From contig NC_073630.1 in the NCBI RefSeq assembly GCF_029407905.1, positions 38,093,001 to 38,157,000 of the forward strand: a stretch of 64,000 nucleotides of DNA, written 5' to 3'. Made by a program: the position numbers and the translations under genes. Below are positions 44,046 through 56,045 of this stretch, piece by piece; within the stretch, counting starts at the first letter, position 1; the number at the start of each line of letters is the position of its first letter. Origin of the DNA: Bubalus kerabau. Lineage: Eukaryota > Chordata > Mammalia > Artiodactyla > Bovidae. The notes beneath the pieces were generated by a model that saw nothing but the letters and a program-made list of their open reading frames with translations, searched no databases and had not been told where the DNA came from.

Positions 44046-45213
44046 CCTCACCCAAACAAGTGTCCAAATTTGCATCATTGTTTGAGTTCCTGTTTTGTAA
44101 ATATTGTAATCACTGTGAAATAGCAGCATTTTTACATGATCAATTACAGTATTAGCTATTTCATTTCTAGAGGAAAGCTTTAAGTTTACATATTTATATT
44201 TAATGAAGTTTGGTTAATATCGATCAAAGGTAAAAGCCTGGAAAATTTGTGGTTAGAACTTAAACGTTGTGTTCATAGTTAACTAGTGTGAAAAATATTC
44301 CATGTGTTAACAGGTATACATAACTACCTAGAAAAATATAAAGCACAAGGAAATTGTGTAACAGATATATCAAATCCTTTCGTTTTTGAAAAAACATACT
44401 AATTTTCAAAAATTTAAAATACTGTACAAATGTTTTTTCATTATTTATAATTTATACTGGTTATGTTTTGCTGTTTGTTTGAAATGAGGTACCTACACTC
44501 TTAAGGTATGTCCTTAAAATACTGTATGCGTATGACTACAGATACAAATGATAGAAATGAAGTTTAATGAACTGTTCCATTGGACTTGGATAAACTGGGA
44601 TTTGTCTCTAAAATTATGATTTCTGATATAAATACTAAAAGTTCTTTGTGACAAAGAATTGATATTTCAAGAGCCAATATTTTCTCTTGAATATATTGCT
44701 AAATCTTGATTACTTGATTAGAATAGGGCTAGAATACTGAACCTTTGCCTGGCCTTTAAAAATATTGCTCTTTTAAGTTTATTGATGCTTTTGTTATTAC
44801 TAGTATCATTATTAGCTATTTACAGTGCTTAGTGAAAGAGCTTTTTAAAATTTTTAAGAACACCATAGAGGATATTCAAAGTTATTGAAAAGTCCCTAAT
44901 TGTAAATAAGGAAGTTCTTAGTGTTCATTTGCAGATTCATTCTGTGTCTTTTAAAGAAGATTTAACTGGCTTCAATAAAAGTATAACTGGTGCTGCTTAG
45001 CACTTTGGGCATTACTGGAGGTTTTGATGTGAAGCAAACTGATTTATTTTCACCATTTTTTGGCTGGCTGAGAGCAGTGATGTGGAAATTATATTCTTGG
45101 GCTAATCTGAGCTGCTGTAAACAGTCAGTTGTTATGTATCACCTTGTCAGAGTTTAGTAGTTATATAATTTAGTAGGTATGTTATTCAGACCTTATAGCA
45201 TGAATGTTAATTA

Positions 45214-45261
45214 CGTATACATAAAAACACAAAGTACTATCTTTGTGTTTTTATGTATACG
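45214..45261. repeat. Perfect palindrome with 21-bp arms
   Basis: The left arm is 45,214-45,234 ('cgtatacataaaaacacaa' plus 'ag'), the loop is 'tactat' (45,235-45,240) and the right arm is 45,241-45,261. All 21 arm positions pair. The hairpin is AT-rich and not part of any repeat I recognise. The arms are short for a microRNA precursor. Confidence 0.95.
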
Positions 45262-46309
45262 AAAAAGACTATCTACTGAGATCATCAGAAACTTAAAAAT
45301 ATATTCTAGCAACTTCCCTAACAACTAATATGTTTCTTGGAATACTGCAAATGACATGATTTGAAATTTAAGAAAATAAAATAGCTTCAATTACACCAAA
45401 AGCTGTCACAAATTTCCCTTTCAAGTTAAGTCTTCTATTTGAGGACTGTTGAGTGAAAAAATATATTAATTTCTTAAACATGTGAACCAGTTTACAAAGC
45501 ACAATTTTAAACATCAATTTGATCACTGTTCAAGAAGGCATTTTGAATGCACTATTGCTATGTATGAGGATATAAAATCAAACACCTATGAGATGAGATG
45601 TTTTTTCAGCATGACCTTATGATGTTCTCACTGAAAAAAGATAAAAGAAGCCCCTGACATCATCTCTTCGAGATAACGTGTTCCTTAGTCTCTGAACATC
45701 TACCCTGGGAAGATAAACACAGAATTGGACTTAGACATCTCTAATTGGCTATTGACACTGTCACGAGAGATGTTTCAGTAACCTACATGTCTGATGAGTT
45801 CTATCAGGTTCAATCAGTTGTCCTGAACAGTTGACTAAAAAACAGCGACAAAATCAGTTGTACAGGCTGTTCATGTGTGTGTAGATAGAAAGATTTGTGA
45901 TAATTGCAACGAAGAAAGCTATTTTATGTCTTAAAGTGCCTGTTCATGTTTTGAGCCACAAGTAGTTTCAGCACTGAGTAAATGTCAGAGAAGTTGAGAA
46001 ACTATTGCTTGCAGCTGCTAATAAAACTCATAAATATTCTTAATTACCTTAATGATTGGCCTGGGAATGTTCCACATGGCATATAGTGTGTCCAGATTAA
46101 AGAATCTACCTTCTTCAAATAGAATACACCCTAAATAATATAGTTTCTCCTTATAGAAGTGTAACTATTGTTGTTTAAATTTTATGTCTCTATTAAATAA
46201 ACCGTAGATAGATAAATGGAATTCATCTCAGAGGTCACTTCATCCTTCAAACATAGCTGTTGAGCACCAAATACTGTATAAGTGTTGATGTTTGATCTTT
46301 TACTAATAG

Positions 46310-46790
46310 TTTATAAAAGAGTGCATCAGTCAACTTCTGAGATGGAGATTCCAGAAATACTGTGACTTCCCCAGGAAATAATGCAACAGGTGTTGACTAT
46401 CTTGGTTTAAAGGGTCATGGTAAGCAGAACACATCATTGCAACTATAAAATATGTAGCCTCAACTGATTCTGAAGATGAGATAGTATTTGTATTCTATAC
46501 CACAGGAGAGTAAATACTAACAATTTTATTGATGGCCCTGAGGTTCTGAACAAACCCTCTCTTCCACTGTTTTTCTTGGCTGAAAGGATAGGAGTATTTA
46601 TTATAAGTCCTAGTACAAGCTGTGAGGCATCATTTCTCTAGTTAGGGCTTTCAGAGCATATTGCAAATACCTGATGAGGGTTTTAATAGGTCTATGTGAA
46701 TCTTGAGAGGATTAGCTCCAGTAATTCTGTCACAATCTGTTGACTTTGGCCCTCAATGAATCTGTATGTCCTGGAAGTCTTTAATTTGGG
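46310..46790 (-). pseudogene. Ancient endogenous retrovirus pol (RT) remnant
   Basis: Reverse transcriptase of a retrovirus, minus strand, broken by stops and frame changes. Motifs read in order down the minus strand are 'NTPIL' then 'KK' (about 46,580-46,595), 'LRAIN' (about 46,530-46,545), 'SPVV', and 'TYFIVAMMCSA' with 'DSQHL' (about 46,380-46,440). Their order and spacing are those of a gammaretrovirus-like RT N-terminal half. The catalytic DD motif would lie beyond the readable part. It is far older than the LTR at 38.7 kb and unrelated by position. Confidence 0.7.
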
Positions 46791-47650
46791 TTTTACGTAG
46801 ACACAAAGATATCAGAAATCAATATTCAAAACTAAATGCTAAACTAATGCTGACTAGGGGAATCCTCAGAGATTTCAGGGAAGGGGTCATCAGGATACCA
46901 TTTAATTGTGGAATTCCATCATCTCAAGTGATCTCTCTCGTAAATAAACCAGAGTTCTTTCACAAAGGATAAAAATGTGGTTAAAAGTTTGCAGGTGAAA
47001 TTTACAAACTGAGGTGAGTGAATGTCTAACATTTTTCAAAGATAGCCATCACGTTAGTAGATTACTGACCATGAAGAGGAGTTTTTAAAATGAAAAAGTT
47101 TAAGATTGTATGCAGTGAGCATATCACTACAGACTTTGCACACTTTTCTCTTAACATTTTCAGAAATATCTTCTTACGAATTTAAGGGTAAAATGGTTAC
47201 TCAGATACATGTCTGCACTTCCCTTAGGACTTCTCTGTCCTTGAACCATCTTCTTTATTTCTTTCTGGCTTTTGGCATAGTACAATTCTTTTTGCCAATC
47301 CCATTCTGCTTACAATGTCTGTAGTTGTCTTTATCATAAATTTCCCTCCCCTGGCCCTTTAAGATTGGACTGTGAGCATCTACTTATCTTATATGAAAGC
47401 TTCCAGTTTACTGTCTTAGCCTGCTTTTGCTATGAGACTGTTTCAAATGTTTAGCAAAACTTGAAAATCTAGCAATGGGCAATTTATGATTCTCATTTTT
47501 CTTGGTTAAAAATATTCACCAAATGTTAGGAAATAGCTGTAGTCATACCTGTATTAGGGTCTATTCTTATGTTCTGTTTAAAAGTGTTAAGGATCTGCTC
47601 TAAAATCTGATGAATTACCTATCCACCTATATTCACAAGAGTGACATTGT
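46791..47650. other. Nothing firmly recognised
   Basis: 46,791-46,960 may still be decayed proviral sequence. The remainder is unique-looking. Confidence 0.45.
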
Positions 47651-47854
47651 GGATGTGCGCTCACTCATGTCTGACTCTTTGAGACACCATGGAATGCAGC
47701 CTAGCAGGTTCTTCTGTCCATGGGATTTCCCAAGGAAGACTACTGGAGTGGGTTGCCATTTCCTCCTCCAGGAATCTTCCAGACCTAGGGATTGAACCTA
47801 AGACTCCTGCACTGGGCAGGTGCGTTCTTTATCTCTGAGCCACCAGGTAAGTCC
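47651..47854 (-). mobile_element. Bov-tA SINE
   Basis: The complement of Bov-tA with its head at the right end ('tgagccaccaggtaagtcc'). It faces the next SINE head to head. Confidence 0.85.
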
Positions 47855-47865
47855 TGATTTATGGA

Positions 47866-48032
47866 TAGCCTTCCCACTCAGATTCCATCCCTGTGTCGAG
47901 AAGACCCTCTGAATGAGGAAATGACAACCCACTTCAGTATTTTTGCCTGGGAAATCCCAAGATCAGAGGAGCCTGGTGGGCTTCAACCCATGGTGACCCA
48001 AAAGAGTCCAACATGACTGAGTGATTAAGCAT
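47866..48032 (+). mobile_element. Bov-tA SINE, diverged
   Basis: It runs from the tRNA-like head remnant ('cactcagattccatccctgt') to 'catgactgagtgattaagca'. Its 5' end lies about 12 bp from the 5' end of the oppositely oriented SINE. Confidence 0.8.
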
Positions 48033-48316
48033 GCAAGCTCCCTATGTTGCCTAGCTCCAAGTTTTTCAGCTTTTCTACACCTCTCTGATTTCCTGTGATA
48101 TTTGGAGACACTTAAATTATTCTCAGACCTTACTAATCTGTCTTCCTTTTTTTTTTTCCTGAAGATCCTATAGATCTATAAATATATAATGTAGATCTAG
48201 GATCTTTGAATTTATTTTATATTTTGTATTTAATTTGCCTCAGTTTTGGAAAAAAAAAATTAATGGCTTTCAGATAAAACTAAGATCAAGATTTGAATTC
48301 TGCCTTAAAGGAGTTA

Positions 48317-48529
48317 TGGGCTTCACTGGTGCCTCAGAGGGTAAAGAATGTGCCTGCAATGCAGGAGACCTAGGTTTGATTCCTGGGTTGGGAAGATCCC
48401 CTGGACAAAGAAATGGCTACCCCTCCAATATTCTTGCCTGGAGAATTCCATTGACAGAAGAGCCTGGTGGGCTACAGTCCATGTGGTTGCAAAGAGTCAA
48501 ACACAACTAAGCAACTTTAACTTCCACTT
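48317..48529 (+). mobile_element. Bov-tA SINE, full length
   Basis: Flanked by perfect 12-bp duplications 'ttaaaggagtta' at 48,305-48,316 and 48,530-48,541. Head 'tgggcttcactggtgcctca'; tail 'aactttaacttccac'. Confidence 0.93.
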
Positions 48530-48604
48530 TTAAAGGAGTTACTATATTCTGAAAGAGATTTTACTTTAAGAGGCAATTGAGCTTTGAAGTATCCTGGACA
48601 AGTA

Positions 48605-48714
48605 GAGCCCTGGAGAAGGAAATGGCAACCCACTCCAGTATTCTTGCCTGGAAAATCCCATGGATGGAGGAGCCTGGGGGGCTACAGTCCACAGGGTCGC
48701 AAAGAGTCAGATAC
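48605..48714 (+). mobile_element. Bov-A unit, 5' truncated
   Basis: It starts 'gagccctggagaaggaaatg' and ends 'aaagagtcagatac'. The duplication 'gacaagta' lies at 48,597-48,604 and 48,715-48,722, so truncation happened at insertion. Confidence 0.88.
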
Positions 48715-48722
48715 GACAAGTA

Positions 48723-49112
48723 TATGGGATTGGCACAAAATTTATTTATTTGATTCATGACTCTCGTCTAATCCCTTCTCTGAGAATGCTAGGACTTGCA
48801 GGACTTTTCTTTTGATTAAATCACTAGTATTTAAATATATTAGTGAATCTCTTCAACCATTTTCATTTTAAAATATTACTAGAAATTTAAGGTAAAAGCA
48901 AGAGAAATCATAAATAATTTAACTAACAAAATCGAGTGATTTTGGATAAATATTTGTAATATATATCTTAATATATATCTTCTTTTGGTGAGCATTATAT
49001 AGTGATAGCTTCAGGGCTTTCAAGGAATAACTTCAGGGCTTTTCAAGAGTCTTTCTTTTCTTGCCATTTCATATTTCTTGTGATATGGAGAGAAACCTTT
49101 TAAACAAGTTTT
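48723..49112. other. AT-rich DNA, nothing recognised
   Basis: A local repeat of 'aatatatatctt' near 48,958-48,980 is the only notable feature. Confidence 0.5.
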
Positions 49113-49337
49113 TCAGTTCAGTTCAGTTCAGTCGCTCAGTCGTGTCTGACTCTTTGCAACCCCATGAATAGCAGCACACCAGGCCTCTCTGTCCACCACC
49201 AACTCCCAGAGCTCACTCAGACTCACGTCCATCGAGTCAGTGATGCCATCCAACCATCTCATCCTCTGTCGTCCTCTTCTCCTCCTGCCCCCAATCCCTC
49301 CCAGCATCAGAGTCTTTTCTAATGAGTCAACTCTTAG
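49113..49337 (-). mobile_element. BovB 3' terminal fragment (SINE-sized)
   Basis: From the 'cagttcagttcagttcagt' terminus to 'gagtcaactctta', 225 bp. This is the length class of the BovB-derived nonautonomous repeats. Divergence is low. Confidence 0.88.
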
Positions 49338-49775
49338 TAAACATTAAGAAGTTTTTTGTTTTTTGTTTTTTTTTAATCAAGTATCCACTCTTGGTTTGAC
49401 AATTCACTATACCTGCTGTATACGTTATTTAAATTAGTCTTTCTAGTAGCAAGCTACATTTTGAGACTTATTGTGTCAACCAAAAAACTGATGCTCAGAG
49501 GAGTAGTCAAGGGATTTTCTCAAGGCTCCACATTTAGTAAATGCTTCAAATGCTCCACATTGGTAAATCCAGAAGTCACAGCATATATCCTACTTTAGAG
49601 CCAGATTTCTGATTTGCTTTTATTATACTGCATTCCCATATTGCTATTTTTCCAATCCTTTCATACTACTAGTTGAACTGTTTATCATTGTATTTGATTA
49701 TTTATAGAGCAGACCTGACCAACAAAATTTTCTGCAATAGTGGAATTACTCTATAAATACTCTTCTCAATATATA
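49338..49775. other. Nothing recognised
   Basis: A T/G-rich low-complexity patch lies at about 49,350-49,375. Otherwise the stretch looks unique. Confidence 0.5.
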
Positions 49776-50022
49776 TAGAGTTGAAGCTGAAACTCCAATA
49801 CTCTTGCGAAGAGTTGACTCATTGGAAAAGACCTTGATGCTGGGAGGGATTAAGGGCAGGAGGAGAGGGGAATGACAGAGGATGAGATGGCTAAATAGCA
49901 TCACCGACTCGATGGACATGAGTTTGAGTAAACTCAGGGAGTTGGTGACCGACAGGGAGGCCTGGCTTGCTGTGATTCATGGGGTTGCAGAGTCACACAC
50001 GGCTGAGTGACTGAACTGAACT
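49776..50022 (+). mobile_element. BovB 3' terminal fragment
   Basis: From 'gttgaagctgaaactccaat' to 'ctgagtgactgaactgaac'. The 'tttggccacctcatg' block is deleted near 49,803. Confidence 0.88.
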
Positions 50023-52059
50023 CTTTTCAAAAGGATAGTTATCAGCAATTTATGACTCTTGAGCGCTTGAAATATGACTATTGGTACTATGACATGAAAT
50101 TTTAAATTACGTTTTATTAAATATAAATTGTCACATGTGACTAGTGACCATCAGTAAGTATACTGCTTTTCCTTGAAACACTGTTCTTCAAATAAAAATG
50201 AGATGCACAATTAATAAAACATAATTGTTAGCAGAATGCATGAAAATAAAAGTGAAAATAAAAAAGGATAGATTCCTTGATCCTTTTTGTTACATTTTAT
50301 GGCCTATTATGCATTGAAACATACTGGTCAAGAGGAAAGCTATTGTACAATACTTGTATTTTATTTTCATATATTTTTCTCAAATAAGGATAATATTTTA
50401 AATAGCAGTTTTGATCATGTTTTGAATTCTTAGATGCTTGTAAGATATAGCCATGGATATAAATACAGTCATACATCTACATGTATATATATACATACAT
50501 ATACAAATGTAGGTATAGGTATTTTTTATGTTCTCCTTTTAAGATATTCCATCATTATTATCAATTACTCATACAAATTAAAATTCAAAATAAAATATTA
50601 ATGGTCTTCATATTTGTACTGATTAATCGTAGCAGTTTTTATTTATCACATTTTTCAAACCTTTATATTAACATAACTGTCAGTGTCTCTTCACTTCTTT
50701 TCTTCTCTAAATTCAAACTTCTGTAAACCATAGTTTCCTACATTTCTTTCAGCACATTTTATATTTCTCATAGTCCTGTATTAGTTTTTGTGTATTATGA
50801 ACTGAGTCTTCAGACATTTTAAATAAGTTCATTTACCACATGAATGGCTTCTTTTATTTTTAATTCAATAAACAGTAGTGTTTTAAAAAAGATAAAATAT
50901 TTGTTCAAATGGGAATTCTATATATTTCAAACTTTAGTTTTTCCTAACTCATGGTGTTAATTGTTGGAATATAATTTTTATTATCATGATTATAGCTGCT
51001 TAGTAGCTCTGTAATGAGATGTCTGTTTTAGATAGTAGATAAATCATTTATTTTATTGAAGGACTAAATCTTCCTTGGTTTGAGGAATTTACAAATTAAT
51101 CTACTACGAATATAGTATGATATTCAGATGTAATCTTTCAATATTAAGAAAGGTGGGATCATGGAGAAGTCCCGAAACATACGATTTAACTTGAAAGACA
51201 ACTAATGCAGCTGTAATAGTAAATTTGCTTTGTGAGGTGATATATCTCTTTACCATAAAGCTACTTTATCCTCAGAGATTGTGATTAGACATTTAATTAA
51301 CTCAAGCTGAAGCTGTCAAGATTTCAAATTATGTATTGTTGTTTAGCAACAAAATAATGAACTTATCCAAATGAGTTAAGCAGCTGTAAAATCATAACAG
51401 ACTCCAGGAGAAATTCCCGTCTACTTATCATCAATATATGTTCTGTACATATGAGTACTGTAATAAAAAACTGAATATATAATATTTAAAATAATGAAAA
51501 TTTCTTCTAAAGCATGTTTTATATTGTAATGAATTTTCTCTTAAATGAGGGCAAAACACTTGCATATCCATGCTGAAAATATTTTAAAACCTCTAACTTA
51601 TGATTTCCTGAAAAATATTTATTTTAATCATAGACAAAAACCAATGTAATGTTTGTAAAATGGTGCACATTTTACTACTATAGAATTTTAAAAGGAAAAG
51701 TCAAGCCACGTACAGGAGAAATATTTTTGTAATGACTACACTGACAAAGGTTGAGGTAACCAGAGTAAGTACTTCAACATATCAGTGGAGAAAAGATAAA
51801 GAATCCATAAAGAATGCAGAAAGATATGATTAGGCTTTTCACAGTAAAGAAAATGTAAATGGACTATCATGCTTGGAAAATAAAAGTTAATTACTGAAAT
51901 GAAAATTAAGTGATAAAGAGAAACTTTGTTATGCCCACCAAATTAGGGGCAAAAATTTGATTTTGTAAAAAAATATTGAATAGATTGTGAAACAACAGAA
52001 TGTCTTATATAGGGTCAGAGGATTATCAAGTATACTCCTTGATCACTTTTAAACCTTTC
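50023..52059. other. Low-repeat AT-rich block
   Basis: 2 kb without a recognised transposon. A short TA/CA-rich patch lies at 50,480-50,520. 51,180-51,420 holds CAGCTG E-box sites and homeodomain-like AATTA sites in a compact stretch. This is only suggestive of a regulatory element. No coding frame is convincing. Confidence 0.5.
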
Positions 52060-52694
52060 TATGGGGAAACAGTGGAAACAGTGTCAGACTTTATTTTTAT
52101 GGGCTCCAAAATCACTGCAGATGGTGACTGCAGCCATAAAATTAAAAGACACTTACTCCTTGGAAGGAAAGTTATGACCAACCTAGATAGCATATTGAAA
52201 AGCAGAGACATTACTTTGCCAACAAAGGTCTGTCTAGTCAAGGCTATGGCTTTTCCTGTGGTCATGTATGGATGTGAGAGTTGGACTGTGAAGAAGGCTA
52301 AGCGCTGAAGAATTGATGCTTTTGAACTGTGGTGTTGGAGAAGACTCTTGGGAGTCCCTTGGACTGCAAGGAGATCCAACCAGTCCATTCTGAAGGAGAT
52401 CAGCCCTGGGATTTCTTTGGAGAGAATGATGCTAAAGCTGAAAGTCCAGTACTTTGGCCACCTCATGTGGAGAATTGACTCATTGGAAAAGACTCTGATG
52501 CTGGGAGGCATTGGGGGCAGGAGGAGAAGGGGATGACAGAGGATGAGATGGCTGGATGGCATCACTGACTTGATTGACGTGAGTCTCAGCGAACTCCGGG
52601 AGTTGGTGATGGACAGGGAGGCCTGGTGTGCTGCGATTCATGGGGTTGCAAAGGTCCGACACGACTGAGCGACTGAACGGAACTGAACTGACTG
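52060..52694 (+). mobile_element. BovB 3' end
   Basis: From 'atggggaaacagtggaaaca' to 'aacggaactgaactgactga'. The open pieces, 52,000-52,308 and 52,348-52,536, are in the same RT frame separated by the common TGA after 'KKAKR' and further stops. It is directly followed by a BOV-A2. Confidence 0.93.
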
Positions 52695-52972
52695 AGAGAA
52701 GGCAATGGCAACCCACTCCAGTACTCTTGCCTGGAAAATCCCATGGGTGGAGGAGCCTGGTAGGCTGCTGTTCATGGGGTCGCTAGAAGTTGGATACAAC
52801 TGAGCGACTTCACTTTCACTTTTCACTTTCATGCATTGGAGAAGAAAATGGCAACCCACTCCAGTGTTCTTGCCTGGAGAATCCCAGGGAAGGGGGAGCC
52901 TGGTGGGCTGCCGTCTATGGGGTCGCACAGAGTCGGACACAACTGAAGTGACAGCAGCAGCAGCAGAGAATC
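52695..52972 (+). mobile_element. BOV-A2 SINE with (CAG)n tail
   Basis: Two Bov-A units in the plus direction ('gagaaggcaatggcaaccca' and 'ggagaagaaaatggcaaccc') end in 'gcagcagcagcag'. It abuts the BovB end without a gap, so it may have inserted at the BovB terminus. Confidence 0.92.
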
Positions 52973-53542
52973 TGCAGAGAGCACACTTGCTAAGACAAGT
53001 ATTATGATTTGTTATTGTTGTTGTTACATTTTTAAAGCGACAGAGTACATACTCCTTGACGTTATTCATGACCTCAGGATTCTTTTGCCTTTCCCTGAAT
53101 GTCCAGGCCTGGCATATCTCACATAAAGTGTTCATTTTTGTAATCATTGTTCTAGGCTCTGGTTTCAAAATAAACCTTTCTGAAATACCTAATAAGATTC
53201 AACATGAATGTAACTTTAAGCTCTAGCAATGCCACTCATGAATACAAATCTGTGAAGAATTCTCAAATATGTGCACTGGGAGATCATATAACATTATTCA
53301 AGGCAGCATTTTTGTAATATAATGAAACTAGTAAAACTGTCTGTCAAATCTACAATTAATAACACACAGTCAAGTTATATAATAGTATACACATCAGTAC
53401 CTAATGAATGAAGGTCACGTGTAGCTATATGGTTATAATTAAAAATCAAAATGTTGAATAAAAACATCATAGAAGAACTTGCAGAGCATTATTGTGTTTA
53501 TTTAATGTTCAAAATAAGATATACAAAAAAAAAAAAAAAAGA
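52973..53542. other. Unique DNA, nothing recognised
   Basis: It ends in a run of about 17 A (53,525-53,541), which may be the target A-tract of the next BovB. Confidence 0.5.
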
Positions 53543-55375
53543 TTCAATTCAGTTCAGTTCAGTCACTCATTTGTGTTTGTCTCTTTGAGACCCCATGAAC
53601 TGCAGAACGCCAGGCCTCCCTGTCCATTACCATCTCCCGGAGTTCACTCAAACTCACATCCATAGAGTCCGTGATGCCATCCAGCCATCTCATCCTCTGT
53701 CATCCCCTTCTCCTCATGCCCCCAATCCCTCCCAGCATCAGAGTCTTTTCCAATGAGTCAACTCTTCGCATGAGTTTCAGCTTTAATACCATTCCTTCCA
53801 AAGAACACCCAGGGCTGATCCCCTTTAGAATGGACTGGTTGGATCTCTTTGTAGTCCAAGGGACTCTCAAGAGTCTTCTCCAACACCACAGTTCAAACGC
53901 ATCAATTCTTTGTCACTCAGCTTTCTTCATAGTCCAACTCTCACATCCATACATGACTACTGGAAAAACCATAGCCTTGACTAGACAGACTTTTGTTGAC
54001 AAAGTAATGTCTCTGCTTTTCAATATGCTATCTAGGTTGGTCATAACTTTTCTTCCAAGGAGTAAGCATCTTTTATTTATTTATTTTTAATTTATTTATT
54101 TTAATTAGAGGCTAATTACTTTACAGTATTGAATTGGTTTTGCCATACATCAACACCAGTCCACCACAGGTGTACACATGTTCCCAATCCTGAACCTCCC
54201 TTCCACCTCTTCCCCCATACCATCCCTCTGGGTCATCCCAGTGCACCAGCCCCAAGCATCCTGTATCCTGCATCCAACCTGGACTGGCGATTTGTTTCTT
54301 ATATGATATTATACATGTTTCAATGCCATTCTCCCAAATCATCCCCCCCTCCCTCTCCCACAGAATCCAAAAGACTGTTCTATACATCTGTGTCTCTTTT
54401 GCTGTCTTGCATCAAGGAGTAAGCATCTTTTAATTTCATGGCTGCAATCACCATCTGCAGTGATTTTGGAGGCCCCCAAAATAAAGTCTGACACTGTTTC
54501 CACTGTTTCCCCATCTATTTGCCATGAAGTCATGGGACCAGATGCCATGATCTTCGTTTTCTGAATGTTGAACTTGAAGCCAACTTTTCACTCTCCTCTC
54601 TTACTTTCATCAAGAGGCTTCTTAGTTCCTCTTCACTTTCTGCCATAAGGGTGGTGTCATCTGCATATCTGAGGTTATTGATATTTCTCCCGGCAATCTT
54701 TATTCCAGCTTGTGCTTCTTCCAGCCCAACGTTTCTCATGATGTACTATGCACATAAGTTAAATAAGCAGGGTGACAATATTCAGCCTTGATGTACCCAT
54801 TTTCCTATTTGGAACCATTCTGTTGTTCCATGTCCAGTTCTAACTGTGGCCTCCTGACCTGCATACAGGTTTCTCAAGGGGCAGGTCAGGTGGTCTGGTA
54901 TTCCCATCTCTTTCAGAATTTTCCACAATTTATTGTGATCCACACAGTCAAAGGCTTTGGCATAGTCAATAAAGTAGAAATAGATGTTTTTTCTGGAATT
55001 CACTTGCTTTTTCTATGATCCAGCAGATGTTGGCAATTTGATCTCTGATTCCTCTGCCTTTTCTAAAACCAGCTTGAACATCAGGAAGTCATGGTTCACG
55101 TATTGCTGAAGCCTGGCTTGGAGAATTTTGAGCGTTACTTTACTAGCGTGTGAGATGAGTGCAATTGTGCGGGAGTTTGAGCATTCTTTGGCACTGCCTT
55201 TCTTTGGGATTGGAATGAAAACTGACCTTTTCCAGCCCTGTGGTCACTGCTGAGTTTTCCAAATTTGCTGGCATATTGACTGCAGCACTTTCACAACATC
55301 ATCTTTCAGGATTTGAAATAGCTCAAGTGGAATTCCATCACCTCCACTAGCCTTGTTCATAGTAATGCTTTCTAA
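53543..55375 (-). mobile_element. BovB 3' half, split by an L1
   Basis: The two parts, 53,543-54,075 and 54,433-55,375, join exactly over a 20-bp duplication. The copy reaches into the RT region, with 'NIYFYFIDYAKAFDCVDHNKL' at 54,782-55,003 and the RT catalytic block 'NNLRYADDTTLMAESEEELRS' at 54,530-54,739. Stops and shifts break it. It is truncated at 55,375. Confidence 0.93.
54076..54412 (-). mobile_element. L1 3' UTR inserted in BovB
   Basis: A 337-bp, 5'-truncated L1 in minus orientation, with tail ('tttatttatttttaattta') at the left. It is flanked by a perfect 20-bp target-site duplication at 54,056-54,075 and 54,413-54,432. Tail subtype 'ggcaaaaccaattc'. Confidence 0.96.
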
Positions 55376-55407
55376 AGGATATTTATATATCTTTAATCAG
55401 GTAGGAT

Positions 55408-55720
55408 ATGTGGGGCTCAGCTGGTAAAGAATCCACCTACAATGCAGGAGACCCTGGTTGAATTCCTGGGTCCAAAAGATCCACTGGAGAAGGGATAGAC
55501 TCCCTACTCCAGTACTCTTGGGCTTCCTTTGTGGCTCAGCTGGTAAAGAATCTGCCTGCAATGTGGGAAACCTGGGTTCAATCCTTTGGTTGGGAAGATC
55601 CCCTAGAGAAGGGAATGGCTACCCATTCCAGTATTATGCCCTGGAGAATTCCATTGACTGTACAGTGCATGGAATCTCAATGAGTCAGACACAACTGAGT
55701 GACTTTCACTGTCAAACATA
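55408..55720 (+). mobile_element. Bov-tA SINE with two tRNA-like heads
   Basis: The first head and linker (55,408 to about 55,519, ending 'tactccagtactctt') is joined to a complete Bov-tA ('gggcttcctttgtggctcag' to 'gtgactttcactgtca'). The junction is the same as in the composite SINE at 31,902-32,230. Confidence 0.85.
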
Positions 55721-56045
55721 CCTATGCACGTGCTAAAATTATAAAAGAAAATTATTAATATGAAATATAAGATAATGATTACTTTAGCAGGTGGTGAAAG
55801 GAGATGTAATCAAAGGACAAATGACCAATGAGTTATCAATAATATTATATTTCCAACCAGTTAGGGATTCAAATATTTTACTTTCCTCACTGAATTTCAT
55901 AGAAAGGTGTTCAAAGAACTGATTTTATAAATAAAGACAGTAAAGATACATGACTAAGCAAATGGTGGATATGAAGCAGATCAGTGAAAGAGTTCACAAT
56001 ATGGACAATAGGCTTAAAGAGTGACATTTCAGATTGTAGAAAGGG
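55721..56045. other. AT-rich DNA, nothing recognised
   Basis: No recognisable feature. Confidence 0.5.

Larger units (their letters stand above)
43503..46309. other. Low-repeat AT-rich block
   Basis: 2.8 kb with no recognisable transposon. It contains an (AAAAC)n tract at about 44,020-44,045 and a perfect palindrome at 45,214-45,261. No ORF above chance length and no splice-framed exon is apparent. It may be older or constrained sequence. Confidence 0.55.

Noticed and set aside
45214..45261. The palindrome as a microRNA precursor
   Set aside because: Arms of 21 bp with a 6-base loop are too short for a canonical precursor, and there is no flanking stem.
46766..46972. 68-codon plus-strand frame, possible small host protein
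   Set aside because: It overlaps and adjoins the decayed retroviral pol remnant on the other strand and shows no domain features.
55408..55720. Direct repeats of similar ~100-200 bp units, as in a CRISPR-like array
   Set aside because: The repeats are SINE heads, few and unequal, in eukaryotic DNA.
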